Source of the DNA: an uncultured Selenomonas sp.
GTDB lineage: Bacteria; Bacillota; Negativicutes; Selenomonadales; Selenomonadaceae
Direction: 5' to 3'
Assembly (NCBI GenBank): GCA_934202005.1
Contig: CAKPXP010000003.1
Location: forward strand, 1-64,000
DNA length: 64,000 nt
Part shown: one piece after another, positions 32,638-40,928 of the stretch
Layout of the letters: each line of letters starts with the position of its first letter
Numbering within the stretch: the first letter of the stretch is position 1
Made by a program: the position numbers and the translations under genes
Notes under the pieces: generated by a model
Seen by the model: only the letters and a program-made list of their open reading frames with translations
Database searches by the model: none
What the model was told of the DNA's origin: nothing

Positions 32638-32744
32638 ATAGGAAACTTTGCGGGCGCACTCCGCCTGCATGCCCTTACATGGACGCGCCGTCATGCGGTA
32701 TGGCTCCATTGTAAATTGCGCGAAGCTGATAGGGAGGGCTATTT

Positions 32745-33632
32745 GTGAAAAAAGAGATTTTCCAGGGCGCAGCTGTCGCTCTCATTACGCCGTTCACGGA
32801 GGACGGCATCAATTTCGATGAGCTTGCCCGCGTGATCGAGGATCAGATTGCCGGCGGTACAGACGCCATCGTCATCACGGGCACAACGGGAGAGTCTGCG
32901 ACGATGACAGATGCGGAGCATCGCGCGGTCATCAAGTTCGCCTGCGAACAGGTGAAGGGCCGGATCCCCGTCATTGCCGGCACGGGCTCGAACGAGACAG
33001 CGTATGCCATCCAGCTCTCTCAGTACGCGGAAAGCGTCGGCGCCGATGCGCTGCTCGTCGTGACACCGTATTACAACAAATGCACGCAGAATGGCCTCGT
33101 CGCGCACTACACGGCCATTGCTGACAGCGTGAACATCCCGCTCATCCTCTACGATGTACCATCTCGTACGGGCGTGGGCATCCAGACGGAGACGTATGTG
33201 AAGCTCGCGCAGCATCCGAACATTGCGGCGGTTAAAGAGGCCAACGGCGATCTCTCAAAGATCCTGCGCCTGCGCGCAGCGGTTGGCGACGCGCTCACGA
33301 TTTATTCCGGCAATGACGACCAGATCATCCCGATTCTTTCGCTCGGCGGCAAGGGGGTCATCTCCGTGCTTTCCAATGTCGCGCCGCAGGACACGCACAA
33401 GATGTGCGAGCTCTATTTTGAGGGCAAGACGGCGGAAGCTGCGAAGATGCAGATTGATTACTGCGATCTCATCGATGCGCTCTTCTGCGAGGTCAATCCC
33501 ATCCCCGTGAAGACGGCGATGCAGCTCCTCGGCTATCAGACCGGCCCGCTCCGCATGCCGCTCTCGCCGATGGAGCCGGTACATGAGGAGAAGCTTAAAA
33601 CCGCGCTCCGGCAACATGGGTTGCTCAAATAA
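32745..33632 (+). CDS. dapA: 4-hydroxy-tetrahydrodipicolinate synthase
   Basis: A 295-aa class I aldolase joining pyruvate and aspartate semialdehyde, the entry to lysine and diaminopimelate. GTTGESATM (substrate-binding Thr-Thr), PYYNKCTQNGL with the catalytic Tyr, YDVPSRTGVG, and AAVKEANGDL with the Schiff-base Lys are all present. GTG 32745 is the start, with AGGGAGGG upstream. The gene is monocistronic and ends before a strong terminator. Confidence 0.96.
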   Translation: MKKEIFQGAAVALITPFTEDGINFDELARVIEDQIAGGTDAIVITGTTGESATMTDAEHRAVIKFACEQVKGRIPVIAGTGSNETAYAIQLSQYAESVGADALLVVTPYYNKCTQNGLVAHYTAIADSVNIPLILYDVPSRTGVGIQTETYVKLAQHPNIAAVKEANGDLSKILRLRAAVGDALTIYSGNDDQIIPILSLGGKGVISVLSNVAPQDTHKMCELYFEGKTAEAAKMQIDYCDLIDALFCEVNPIPVKTAMQLLGYQTGPLRMPLSPMEPVHEEKLKTALRQHGLLK

Positions 33633-33705
33633 GATGTCAGATTTACTGTAAGGACGGGCGGACGATGTCTACAAAATGGGCGTTCGTTGTGTTCTATATG
33701 CAAGC

Positions 33706-33735
33706 AAAGAGGCTTCCACATATGGAAGCCTCTTT
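33706..33735. terminator. Strong bidirectional-type terminator after dapA
   Basis: AAAGAGGCTTCC (33706-33717) pairs perfectly with GGAAGCCTCTTT (33724-33735) around ACATAT. The rest of 33633-33906 shows only an AGGCAC/GTGCCT hairpin near 33830 in the sdaAB leader. Confidence 0.85.
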
Positions 33736-33906
33736 CTGTGTGACCGTAATGGACACTTGTACACGCAGCAATCGCTTCTGGAACGCCGCATTTCAGTAGC
33801 AGCTTCCCAGGGATATGGGATACAGGCACAGCGTGCCTGGTTAGATGTTCATCGGGGTGGGGCAAGCTCCGCAGCAGGGAGATACTCTCAAGGTGGTGTA
33901 TGATGT

Positions 33907-34572
33907 ATGCATGGTGTCTTTGACATCGTCGGACCGGTGATGATCGGTCCTTCGAGTTCTCACACGGCGGGCGTTGTCCGCCTCGGACTCATGGCGCGGC
34001 AGGTGCTCGGAGAGGCACCGGTCAAGGCGGAGATTCTCTTGCACGGCTCGTTCGCTCGGACGTATCGCGGCCATGGCACGGACAAGGCGCTTGTCGCTGG
34101 CATCCTGGGTTTCGCGCCGGATGATGAGCGCATCCGCGATGCCCTGCAGATCGCGACGCGACAGGGGATGAAGTACCGTTTCGCGCCTGTCAGCCTGGAA
34201 CAGGCGCATCCGAATACGGCAATCCTCACGCTCACAGGTGAGTCGGGGCGCGTTACGCGCGTGCGCGGCGCGTCGGTCGGCGGCGGGAATATCCTTATTA
34301 CGAACATCGATGGGTATGAGGTGGAGCTCACGGGTGCCTATCCGTCGCTCATTACGATCCATCGCGACAGGCCCGGCGTCATCACGCAGGTGACGCAGAT
34401 TCTCTCACGTTATGAGGTCAATATCGCGTTCATGCGCGTCTCCCGGCGGAATCGCGGTGAGACAGCGATGATGATCATGGAGCTCGATGACGTGCCTGCG
34501 GAGGAGGTCGTCGAAGCGTGCCGGGAAGTCTGCGATGTGGAGAATGCGTTCAGCATTCCGCCCGTCGGTTAG
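33907..34572 (+). CDS. sdaAB: L-serine dehydratase, beta subunit
   Basis: A 221-aa subunit of the iron-sulfur L-serine deaminase (serine to pyruvate and ammonia). The N-terminal GPVMIGPSSSHTAG is the family signature. A C-terminal ACT domain (ITIHRDRPGVITQVTQIL) probably senses an amino acid. AAGGTGG lies 8 nt before ATG 33907. The partner sdaAA follows 9 bp downstream, the usual two-subunit arrangement of Firmicutes. Confidence 0.95.
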   Translation: MHGVFDIVGPVMIGPSSSHTAGVVRLGLMARQVLGEAPVKAEILLHGSFARTYRGHGTDKALVAGILGFAPDDERIRDALQIATRQGMKYRFAPVSLEQAHPNTAILTLTGESGRVTRVRGASVGGGNILITNIDGYEVELTGAYPSLITIHRDRPGVITQVTQILSRYEVNIAFMRVSRRNRGETAMMIMELDDVPAEEVVEACREVCDVENAFSIPPVG

Positions 34573-34581
34573 GAGGTCTAG

Positions 34582-35460
34582 ATGGTCAGTTTTCATACGG
34601 TTGGCGAGCTTGTCCGGCTTGCCGAGGAGAAGGATGTCCCCATTCATGAAATCGTCATCGCACACGAGATGCACGACGCGCAGAGAACGCGGCAGGCGCT
34701 GCTCGACGAGATGAAGAAAAACTGGGAGGTCATGCAGGCGGCCACCGAACGCGGCATTGAGAACGAAGAGCACTCGGTGAGCGGCCTCACGGGCGGTGAC
34801 GCGGAGAAAATCTACGCCTATGCGGAGCGTGGCTACCTCGGAACACGTGTTCTGCACGCGGCGGCGTATGCCGTCGGTGTCAGCGAGGTCAACGCCGTCA
34901 TGGGGCGCATCGTCGCCTGTCCGACGGCCGGCAGCTGCGGTATCGTGCCGGCGGCACTCTATGTGGCGCGAGAACAGCGCTGTGTATCAGAGGAGGCCAT
35001 CGTTGGAGCACTCTTTACAGCGGCGGGGATCGGCATGGTCATCGACCAGAACGCGTCGATCGCAGGCGCGGAAGGCGGCTGTCAGGCGGAGTGTGGCACG
35101 GCGGCCGGCATGGCAGCCGCTGCGCTCGTCGAGCTTGCAGGCGGCACGCCCGCGGCCGTTGGCAATGCCTGCGCACTCGCGATAAAGAATCTGCTCGGCC
35201 TCGCCTGCGACCCCGTGGCGGGCCTTGTCGAGGTGCCCTGCGTCAAGCGCAATGGGTTCTGTACGGTGCATGCGATGCTCGCGGCCGATATGAGTCTTGC
35301 GGGCGTAAAATCCGTGATCCCCATCGACGATGTCATCGAGGCACTGGCAGCCATTGGCCGCATGATGCCGCATGCACTCAAGGAGACCGCGGAGGGCGGC
35401 CTCGCGGCGACGGAGACAGGTAGGGCACTCGCCGCGCAGATCTATCCGTCGCACAGCTGA
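34582..35460 (+). CDS. sdaAA: L-serine dehydratase, Fe-S alpha subunit
   Basis: The 292-aa catalytic subunit. Conserved cysteines for an oxygen-sensitive [4Fe-4S] cluster appear in CPTAGSCGIVPAAL, LACDPVAGLVEVPCVKRN and the AEGGCQAECG segment. Together with SdaAB it feeds serine carbon into pyruvate under anaerobic conditions. AGGAGG precedes ATG 34582. Repeat copy C begins 7 bp after its stop. Confidence 0.95.
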   Translation: MVSFHTVGELVRLAEEKDVPIHEIVIAHEMHDAQRTRQALLDEMKKNWEVMQAATERGIENEEHSVSGLTGGDAEKIYAYAERGYLGTRVLHAAAYAVGVSEVNAVMGRIVACPTAGSCGIVPAALYVAREQRCVSEEAIVGALFTAAGIGMVIDQNASIAGAEGGCQAECGTAAGMAAAALVELAGGTPAAVGNACALAIKNLLGLACDPVAGLVEVPCVKRNGFCTVHAMLAADMSLAGVKSVIPIDDVIEALAAIGRMMPHALKETAEGGLAATETGRALAAQIYPSHS

Positions 35461-35466
35461 TAGCCT

Positions 35467-35627
35467 AAGGAATCACTGATGAATTCAGCACCCCGTATTC
35501 ACACGTCTGCACTGTCCTCCCGTCGTCGACAAATCTCAGCGTAGCCTGCTACGCTTCCGGTTTGTCTCCCAGGGAGATACAGCGCATCCACGCAAATCCG
35601 GAGTACTCCATTTCATCAGCGGTTCCT
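35467..35627 (+). repeat. Dispersed palindromic repeat, copy C
   Basis: A 161-bp copy immediately after sdaAA. Ends TAAGGAATCACTGATGAATT and CATCAGCGGTTCCTA; apex GCGTAG-CCTG-CTACGC. It is flanked by TA on both sides, compatible with a TA target duplication. Confidence 0.9.
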
Positions 35628-35853
35628 AAAACTTTCGTGAGGAAGCAGGATTTTTCTCTTCAGGGGAGAAATAAAGAAAAGAAGTACTGGTTTGGTGAGA
35701 GATCAGCTGAACCAGCACTCGCTGATGGTACCAAGAGAACGAGGAATCTTCCGGTGATAAGCAGCCAGCGGTCTTGCGGTAGAGAAGCCTGTCGGCGTCT
35801 GCGCGCCGCGGAATTCCTCGCAGTGGTGAAAATTGAAAGCAGGGGGTACTTCC
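35628..35853 (+). other. 226-bp unexplained leader before the secreted-protein gene
   Basis: No ORF or clear promoter. CTGGTT...AACCAG (near 35688-35713) forms a hairpin. CGAGGAAT (near 35740) is complementary to ATTCCTCG (near 35814), a long-range pairing that could close a structured leader. It matches no riboswitch class I can recognise. Confidence 0.35.
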
Positions 35854-36429
35854 ATGAAAAAGTTGATGCAGATGCTGCTCGTTCTATGCCTCGTTGTCTT
35901 CAGCACGCAGGTGGCGTTCGCAAACTCGGATAAGGTGACACTGGTGGAGGGCGCGGACATCACGGGCATCCATCGCCTCGCGCTCGCAAAGCCGCTCTAC
36001 ATGCAGACGGATAAACTCGCGCCGACGATGGACCAGCTTATCCAGATTGAGAGCGAGGCGAGCAAAGTCGCGCGCATGTATGTCATTCCGTACGATACAG
36101 TCGCGGCAAGCGTCAAGACGGATACGAAGGTCGATATCAAGGCGCTCGACCGCCATCAGGCCGCCAAGGTGTTCAAGGAGAATGCCGGCAAGTATGCGGA
36201 TGCCTATGTCGTGCTGACTGTCGCGAACGACAGCCGCACGTCGTTCTTCTTCGATGTCTACAAGGCAGGCTCGAACGAGCTTCTTTACTCGTATCAGATT
36301 CAGGCGAACCGTTCGGAAAAGGATAATGTCACGACGTACCAGAACCTTTGCGAGCAGTTCTACAAGAATTTCGAGCGCTTCATCGGAGAGCAGCAGAAGA
36401 AAGACGCGAAGGCTGACAAGAAAAAATGA
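35854..36429 (+). CDS. Secreted protein of unknown function
   Basis: A 191-aa protein with a clear signal peptide (hydrophobic residues 5-20, cleavage likely after AFA at residue 24, before NSDK). The mature domain has mixed alpha/beta character, no cysteines, the segments AKPLYMQTDKLAPTMDQLI and ADAYVVLTVANDSR, and a lysine-rich end (KKDAKADKKK). No family was recognised. It would be exported to the periplasm or beyond. ATG 35854 follows AGGGGG. It is monocistronic with its own terminator. Confidence 0.7.
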   Translation: MKKLMQMLLVLCLVVFSTQVAFANSDKVTLVEGADITGIHRLALAKPLYMQTDKLAPTMDQLIQIESEASKVARMYVIPYDTVAASVKTDTKVDIKALDRHQAAKVFKENAGKYADAYVVLTVANDSRTSFFFDVYKAGSNELLYSYQIQANRSEKDNVTTYQNLCEQFYKNFERFIGEQQKKDAKADKKK

Positions 36430-36437
36430 GATAGAAA

Positions 36438-36474
36438 AAGAGAGTACCCACTAGATGATGGGACTCTCTTTTCT
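36438..36474 (+). terminator. Terminator after the secreted-protein gene
   Basis: AGAGAGTACCCA pairs with TGGGACTCTCT around a short loop, followed by TTTTCTTG. Confidence 0.8.
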
Positions 36475-36559
36475 TGTCTTATGACAGGTGCGATGACCGG
36501 CAGGATGATATGCCGCGACGGGGGATTGCGCTGTGGAGCATGGTGGTTCTTGAAGCCGT

Positions 36560-37396
36560 TTACTTCCTCGTCTGTACGAGCGTTAGAGGCTTGATTTTTG
36601 CCTCTTCCGCAAGTTCGCTGTTGATGTAGCCTGTGTCCTTCATTGCGTCGAGCACGACGAACTGCCGCTTTTTCGCCATGAGAAAATCGACGTAGGGCGA
36701 GTAGACGGAGGGGGCGTTCGGGATACCCGCGAGCATGGCGGCCTCGGGCAGTGCGAGATCCTGCGGCGCTTTGCCGAAGTAGCCGTCCGCGGCGGCGGCG
36801 ATGCCGTAGTAGCCGCTGCCATAATAGATCGTGTTGAGGTAGAGCTCGAGAATCTCGTCCTTGGAGTAATTGGCCTCCATGTCGAGGGCGAGCAGGACCT
36901 CCTCCGCCTTGCGGCCAAAGGTCTGCTCGTGACTGAGGAAGAGATTCTTCACGAGCTGCTGTGTGATGGTGCTCGCACCCTCCTCGATGCTGCCATACTG
37001 GAGGTTTACGAGTGCGGCGCGCACGATGCCCTCCATGTCGATGCCGTGATGTTCGTAGAATCGCCGGTCCTCTACGGCGACGACGGCATGGATGAGGTCG
37101 GGCGACAGCTTGGCGAATGGCACGTAGTCGTCTCTGGGCACGCGAGCATTGACGGCGCGTCGCAGGAAGACGAGGCGACTGAGGCGGTCTAGTGTGGAAA
37201 TCTGGCTGTACTCCGTATCGGAACGCCCCGCCGGCGGCTGGTATGACAGCTTGGGCAGGAAATCACCGATGCCCTGCCAGGTGCGCGGCAGGAAGATATT
37301 GAGTCCTCCAGAGAGGGAGAAGGTGAGGAAGAAGGTGAGCAGAAGAAAGATGAGAAAGCGGAGCGGCCGCGGTCGGCGTCTCTTGTTTCTTTTCAT
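36560..37396 (-). CDS. mtgA: Monofunctional peptidoglycan transglycosylase (GT51)
   Basis: A 278-aa membrane-anchored glycosyltransferase that polymerises lipid II. An Arg/Lys-rich start is followed by one membrane helix (residues ~12-32). GT51 motifs are AVEDRRFYEHHGID (catalytic Glu), GASTITQQLVKNLFL, KAEEVLLALDMEANYSKDEILELYLN and GYYGIAAAADGYFGK. No transpeptidase domain follows, so it is monofunctional. Start 37396 has AAAGGAG 8 nt upstream. It is divergent from argC. Confidence 0.93.
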   Translation of the reverse strand: MKRNKRRRPRPLRFLIFLLLTFFLTFSLSGGLNIFLPRTWQGIGDFLPKLSYQPPAGRSDTEYSQISTLDRLSRLVFLRRAVNARVPRDDYVPFAKLSPDLIHAVVAVEDRRFYEHHGIDMEGIVRAALVNLQYGSIEEGASTITQQLVKNLFLSHEQTFGRKAEEVLLALDMEANYSKDEILELYLNTIYYGSGYYGIAAAADGYFGKAPQDLALPEAAMLAGIPNAPSVYSPYVDFLMAKKRQFVVLDAMKDTGYINSELAEEAKIKPLTLVQTRK

Positions 37397-37426
37397 AGAC
37401 GATGCTCCTTTGCTGGATTCCCTTCT

Positions 37427-37432
37427 ATTATA
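37427..37432 (-). promoter_or_regulatory. Extended -10 of the mtgA promoter
   Basis: Minus-strand TGC-TATAAT. No good -35 is visible at 17 bp. It lies 31 bp from the mtgA ATG. Confidence 0.45.
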
Positions 37433-37469
37433 GCATAAGGGAAGGATAGCGAAAAATATGGAAAAAGCT

Positions 37470-37487
37470 CTTGCATTTTTATGCATG
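37470..37487 (+). promoter_or_regulatory. ARG box (ArgR/AhrC operator)
   Basis: CTTGCATTTTTATGCATG matches the ARG-box pattern (TNTGNAT-WWWW-ATNCANA) as an inverted repeat TGCAT-TTTT-ATGCA. It overlaps the -35, so the arginine-bound repressor would block transcription of the arginine genes. Confidence 0.75.
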
Positions 37488-37500
37488 AAAGTCGTATAAT
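37471..37500 (+). promoter_or_regulatory. argC operon promoter
   Basis: TTGCAT (37471-37476), 18-bp spacer, TATAAT (37495-37500). A small GCGGC/GCCGC hairpin (37522-37535) sits just before the ribosome site of argC. Confidence 0.75.
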
Positions 37501-37552
37501 TATAAACATCAGATTCAAGAAGCGGCGCAGGCCGCTTTCAGGAGGGACCAGA

Positions 37553-38587
37553 ATGAAGGTTAGTGTCTTAGGTGCTACGGGCTATGCGGGAGCGGAGCTC
37601 CTGCGCATTCTTTATCAGCATCCCCAGGCGGATGTGGTGCATATCACGTCGGAGAGCCATACGGGCGAGCCAATCGCCTCGCTCTATCCGCATCTGCGAG
37701 GACTCTACGACATGAAGCTCGAGAGCATGCAGGACATCAGGTCCATCGGCGAGGACAGCGATTTCATCTTTATCGGCCTGCCGCACGGGCACGCGATGGA
37801 GGTCGCGCGAGCGCTTGCCGATCTGCCGGTGCGCATCATCGACCTCGGCGCTGATTTTCGCTTCGATGATACGGCGGTCTATGAGGCATGGTACCATGTG
37901 AAGCATACATATGCGGACGCGCCGCGCGTCTACGGGCTCGCCGAACTTTACCGCGACGCGGTGCGATCCGCGAAGATTATCGGCAATGCGGGCTGCTTCA
38001 CGACGGCGAGCATCCTCGCGCTCGCGCCGCTCGCCAAGTCCCATCTCATCGATACGAAGAGCATCATTGTCGATGCGAAGTCCGGTGTCACCGGCGCGGG
38101 GCGCTCGCCGAAGCTCACGAACCATTTCCCCGAGCTCTACGATAATTTTCGTGCGTACAATGTCGCGCATCACAGGCATACACCGGAAATCGAGCAGGCG
38201 GTGGCGGATCTTTCCGATGAAGAGACGCTCATCAACTTTACGCCGCACCTCGTGCCGATGGGGCGAGGAATCCTCGCGACCTGTTATGCCGATCTCAAGG
38301 AGGGCGTGACGCCGGAGCTCATCGACGCGGCCTATGAAAAGCTCTACGACAAGGAGTTCTTCATCCGACTGCTCGGGCGCGGCGGTTATCCCTCGACGAA
38401 GGAGGTGCGCGGCTCGAATTTCTGCGACATCGCGTGGCATGTCGATGAGCGCACGCACCGCGTGATCGCGCTCTCCGCTATCGACAACCTCGTCAAGGGC
38501 GCAGCCGGGCAGGCTGTGCAGAACTTCAATATCGCGTGCGGTTTCGACGAGAAGACCGCGCTCGATGTTGCTCCGATGTACCCATGA
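37553..38587 (+). CDS. argC: N-acetyl-gamma-glutamyl-phosphate reductase
   Basis: A 344-aa NADPH-dependent enzyme, third step of arginine synthesis. LGATGYAGAELLRIL is the nucleotide-binding start, GNAGCFTTASIL carries the catalytic Cys, and HHRHTPEI contains the active-site His. Length is typical. ATG 37553 follows CAGGAGGGA. First gene of the arg run; repeat copy D separates it from argJ. Confidence 0.95.
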   Translation: MKVSVLGATGYAGAELLRILYQHPQADVVHITSESHTGEPIASLYPHLRGLYDMKLESMQDIRSIGEDSDFIFIGLPHGHAMEVARALADLPVRIIDLGADFRFDDTAVYEAWYHVKHTYADAPRVYGLAELYRDAVRSAKIIGNAGCFTTASILALAPLAKSHLIDTKSIIVDAKSGVTGAGRSPKLTNHFPELYDNFRAYNVAHHRHTPEIEQAVADLSDEETLINFTPHLVPMGRGILATCYADLKEGVTPELIDAAYEKLYDKEFFIRLLGRGGYPSTKEVRGSNFCDIAWHVDERTHRVIALSAIDNLVKGAAGQAVQNFNIACGFDEKTALDVAPMYP

Positions 38588-38617
38588 TGCACCAGCAATC
38601 ATAGCTGATATACACTA

Positions 38618-38780
38618 AAGGAATCACTGATTAATTCGGCACCCTGCCTTTGCGCATCTGCACTGTCCTCTCGTCGTCGACAAATCCTCAGCGTAGCTCT
38701 GCTACGCCTCCGGTTTGTCTCCTAGAGAGATACAGCGCATCTACGCAAATTCAGGGCACCTCATTTAATCAGCGCTTCCT
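38618..38780 (+). repeat. Dispersed palindromic repeat, copy D
   Basis: A 163-bp copy between argC and argJ. Ends AAGGAATCACTGATTAATTC and AATCAGCGCTTCCT, with TA on both flanks. Apex GCGTAGC-TCT-GCTACGC. TGCGCATCTGCACTGT pairs with ACAGCGCATCTACGCA, where TGCG/CGCA replaces the ACGCG/CGCGT pairing of copy A. Confidence 0.9.
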
Positions 38781-38803
38781 AAGATTTCCAGGAGGCATGC
38801 AAC

Positions 38804-40015
38804 ATGTTCAGTGAAGAAAATGCGAAAAAAGGCGTAACGTATCCGAAAGGGTTCCAGGCGGCGGGCGTCAAGGCCGGTATCAAGAAGAGCGGCAATCCCG
38901 ACGTCGCCGTCATCTATACGGCGAAGGAAGCCGTCGTCGCTGGCACGTTCACGCAGAACCAGGTCGCGGCGGCGCCGGTCTACGCGTCGAAGAAGGTCGT
39001 AGCGACGGGCACAGCGCATGCCATCGTCTCGAACTCTGGTTGTGCGAATGCCTGTACGGGCGCGCAGGGTGACGCGGACGCGGCGAAGACGCAGGAGGTC
39101 GCGGCAGCGGCACTCGGCTGTGAGCTGCTCGATGTCATCGTCGGCTCGACGGGCGTCATCGGCGTAACGCTGCCGATGGAAAAGGTCGAAAAAGGTGTCA
39201 AGCAGGCAGTCAGCGAGCTGGCCGCGGACGGCAGCGAGAAGGCGGCGAACGCCATCATCACGACGGATACGCACACGAAGGCGTGCGCGACGTCCATTAC
39301 GCTCGGCGGCAAGGAAGTCCGCTTCGGCGCTATCGCGAAAGGCTCGGGCATGATCCGTCCGAACATGGCGACGATGCTTTGCTACGTGACGACGGATCTC
39401 GCCATCGACCAGAAGCTCCTGCAGGAGGCTCTCTCCGGCGTTGTTGAGACGACGTTCAACATGATCTCCATCGACGGCGATATGAGTACGAACGACATGG
39501 TCATCGTCCTCGCGAATGGCGAGGCCGGCAATGAGAAGATCACGGCCAAGGGTGCGGACTACGACAAGGTCGTCGAGACGCTCCACGCCATCTGCCAGGG
39601 CATGGCGGAGCGCATCGCTGCGGATGGCGAGGGTGCGACGAAGTTCCTCACGATCCACGTCAAGGGGACGAAGTCCTTTGCCGACGCGAAGAAGGTCGGC
39701 ATGGCCGTCGCCAACAGCCCGCTCGTCAAGACGGCGTTCTTCGGCGAGGATCCGAACTGGGGCCGCGTCATCTGCGCCGTCGGCTATGCCGGCGTTCCGA
39801 TGAATCCCGAAAAGACCGTTGTGAGCTTCGGTGGCATCCCGGTTTATGCGCATGGCGTCGGCGCGCAGACGGATACGGAGAAGATTGCCAAGGTCATGGC
39901 GGAGCACGACATCACGATCGACATCGATCTTGCGGACGGTGACAGCGAGGCGACGGTCTGGACCTGTGACTTCTCCTATGAGTACGTCAAGATCAACGGG
40001 GAGTATCACACCTGA
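38804..40015 (+). CDS. argJ: Bifunctional ornithine acetyltransferase/N-acetylglutamate synthase
   Basis: A 403-aa Ntn-type precursor that cleaves itself before the Thr of KGSGMIRPNMATMLCYV into alpha and beta chains. It recycles the acetyl group from acetylornithine to glutamate, explaining the absence of argA and argE nearby. GCANACTG, GSTGVIG and GEDPNWGRV are further conserved elements. CCAGGAGG precedes ATG 38804. Its stop overlaps an in-frame ATG upstream of the preferred argB start. Confidence 0.95.
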   Translation: MFSEENAKKGVTYPKGFQAAGVKAGIKKSGNPDVAVIYTAKEAVVAGTFTQNQVAAAPVYASKKVVATGTAHAIVSNSGCANACTGAQGDADAAKTQEVAAAALGCELLDVIVGSTGVIGVTLPMEKVEKGVKQAVSELAADGSEKAANAIITTDTHTKACATSITLGGKEVRFGAIAKGSGMIRPNMATMLCYVTTDLAIDQKLLQEALSGVVETTFNMISIDGDMSTNDMVIVLANGEAGNEKITAKGADYDKVVETLHAICQGMAERIAADGEGATKFLTIHVKGTKSFADAKKVGMAVANSPLVKTAFFGEDPNWGRVICAVGYAGVPMNPEKTVVSFGGIPVYAHGVGAQTDTEKIAKVMAEHDITIDIDLADGDSEATVWTCDFSYEYVKINGEYHT

Positions 40016-40029
40016 TGGGAGGGGCTTCG

Positions 40030-40914
40030 ATGTTTTCAGCAGAGGACAAGGCATCCGTCCTCATCGAGGCGCTGCCTTATATCCAGAAGTTCTACGGCAA
40101 GACCATCGTCGTCAAGTACGGCGGCAATGCCATGGTGAGCGATACCCTGAAGGAAAAGGTCATGGAGGATATCGCGCTGCTCAAGTACGTCGGCGTGCGC
40201 CCCGTCATCATCCACGGCGGCGGTCCGGAGATCACCGGCTTCCTCAAGAAGGTCGGCAAGCAGACATCCTTCGTCTCCGGCCTGCGCGTCACAGACGAGG
40301 AGACCGTCGAGATCGCGGAGATGGTGCTCGACGGCAAGGTGAATTCCGAGATCGTCAACCTGCTCAATCACCGCGGCGTCAAGGCCGTCGGTATCTCGGG
40401 CAAGGATGCGGGCCTCATCCGCGCGAAGAAGAAGCTCGCGACCGTCTACGATGGCGATGATGCGAAAAAGGTCGATATCGGCTATGTCGGCGAGGTGGAG
40501 AAAGTCGACACCGGTCTGCTCGACGATCTCATCGACCATGACTACATCCCCGTCATCGCGCCGATCGGTGTCGATGAGGAGGGCGCGAGCTACAATATCA
40601 ATGCAGACTACGTCGCTGCGGAGATCGCCGGTGCGCTCCACGCGGAAAAGCTGTTGCTGCTCACGGATATCGAGGGCGTCTACAAGGACTATCATGACAA
40701 GGATACCTTCATTTCCACGCTGCATCAGGCGGAGGCGCGGGAGTACATCAAAACCGGCATCATCGAGGGCGGCATGATCCCGAAGATCGAGGCATGTCTC
40801 AAGGCGCTCGACGCCGGCGCGGTCAAGGCGCATATCATCGACGGCCGTCTCGCGCACTCCATCCTGCTCGAGGTGCTGACGCCGCAGGGCATCGGTACAC
40901 AGGTCGTCAGATAG
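40030..40914 (+). CDS. argB: Acetylglutamate kinase
   Basis: A 294-aa amino-acid kinase, second arginine step. KYGGNAM (ATP site), IHGGGPEI (substrate loop), NINADYVAAEIAGAL and LLLTDIEGVY are present. The start at 40030 is preferred because GGGAGGGG lies 5 nt upstream; an ATG at 40015 overlapping argJ is possible. The N-terminal helix (FSAEDKASVLIEALPYIQKF) is the type found in arginine-inhibited hexameric enzymes, so feedback inhibition is likely. Confidence 0.95.
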   Translation: MFSAEDKASVLIEALPYIQKFYGKTIVVKYGGNAMVSDTLKEKVMEDIALLKYVGVRPVIIHGGGPEITGFLKKVGKQTSFVSGLRVTDEETVEIAEMVLDGKVNSEIVNLLNHRGVKAVGISGKDAGLIRAKKKLATVYDGDDAKKVDIGYVGEVEKVDTGLLDDLIDHDYIPVIAPIGVDEEGASYNINADYVAAEIAGALHAEKLLLLTDIEGVYKDYHDKDTFISTLHQAEAREYIKTGIIEGGMIPKIEACLKALDAGAVKAHIIDGRLAHSILLEVLTPQGIGTQVVR

Positions 40915-40928
40915 GAGAGTTTTGTTTT

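Noticed and set aside
32638-32744. Possible lysine riboswitch before dapA
   Set aside because: The leader is only ~100 nt and lacks the recognisable core and a terminator.
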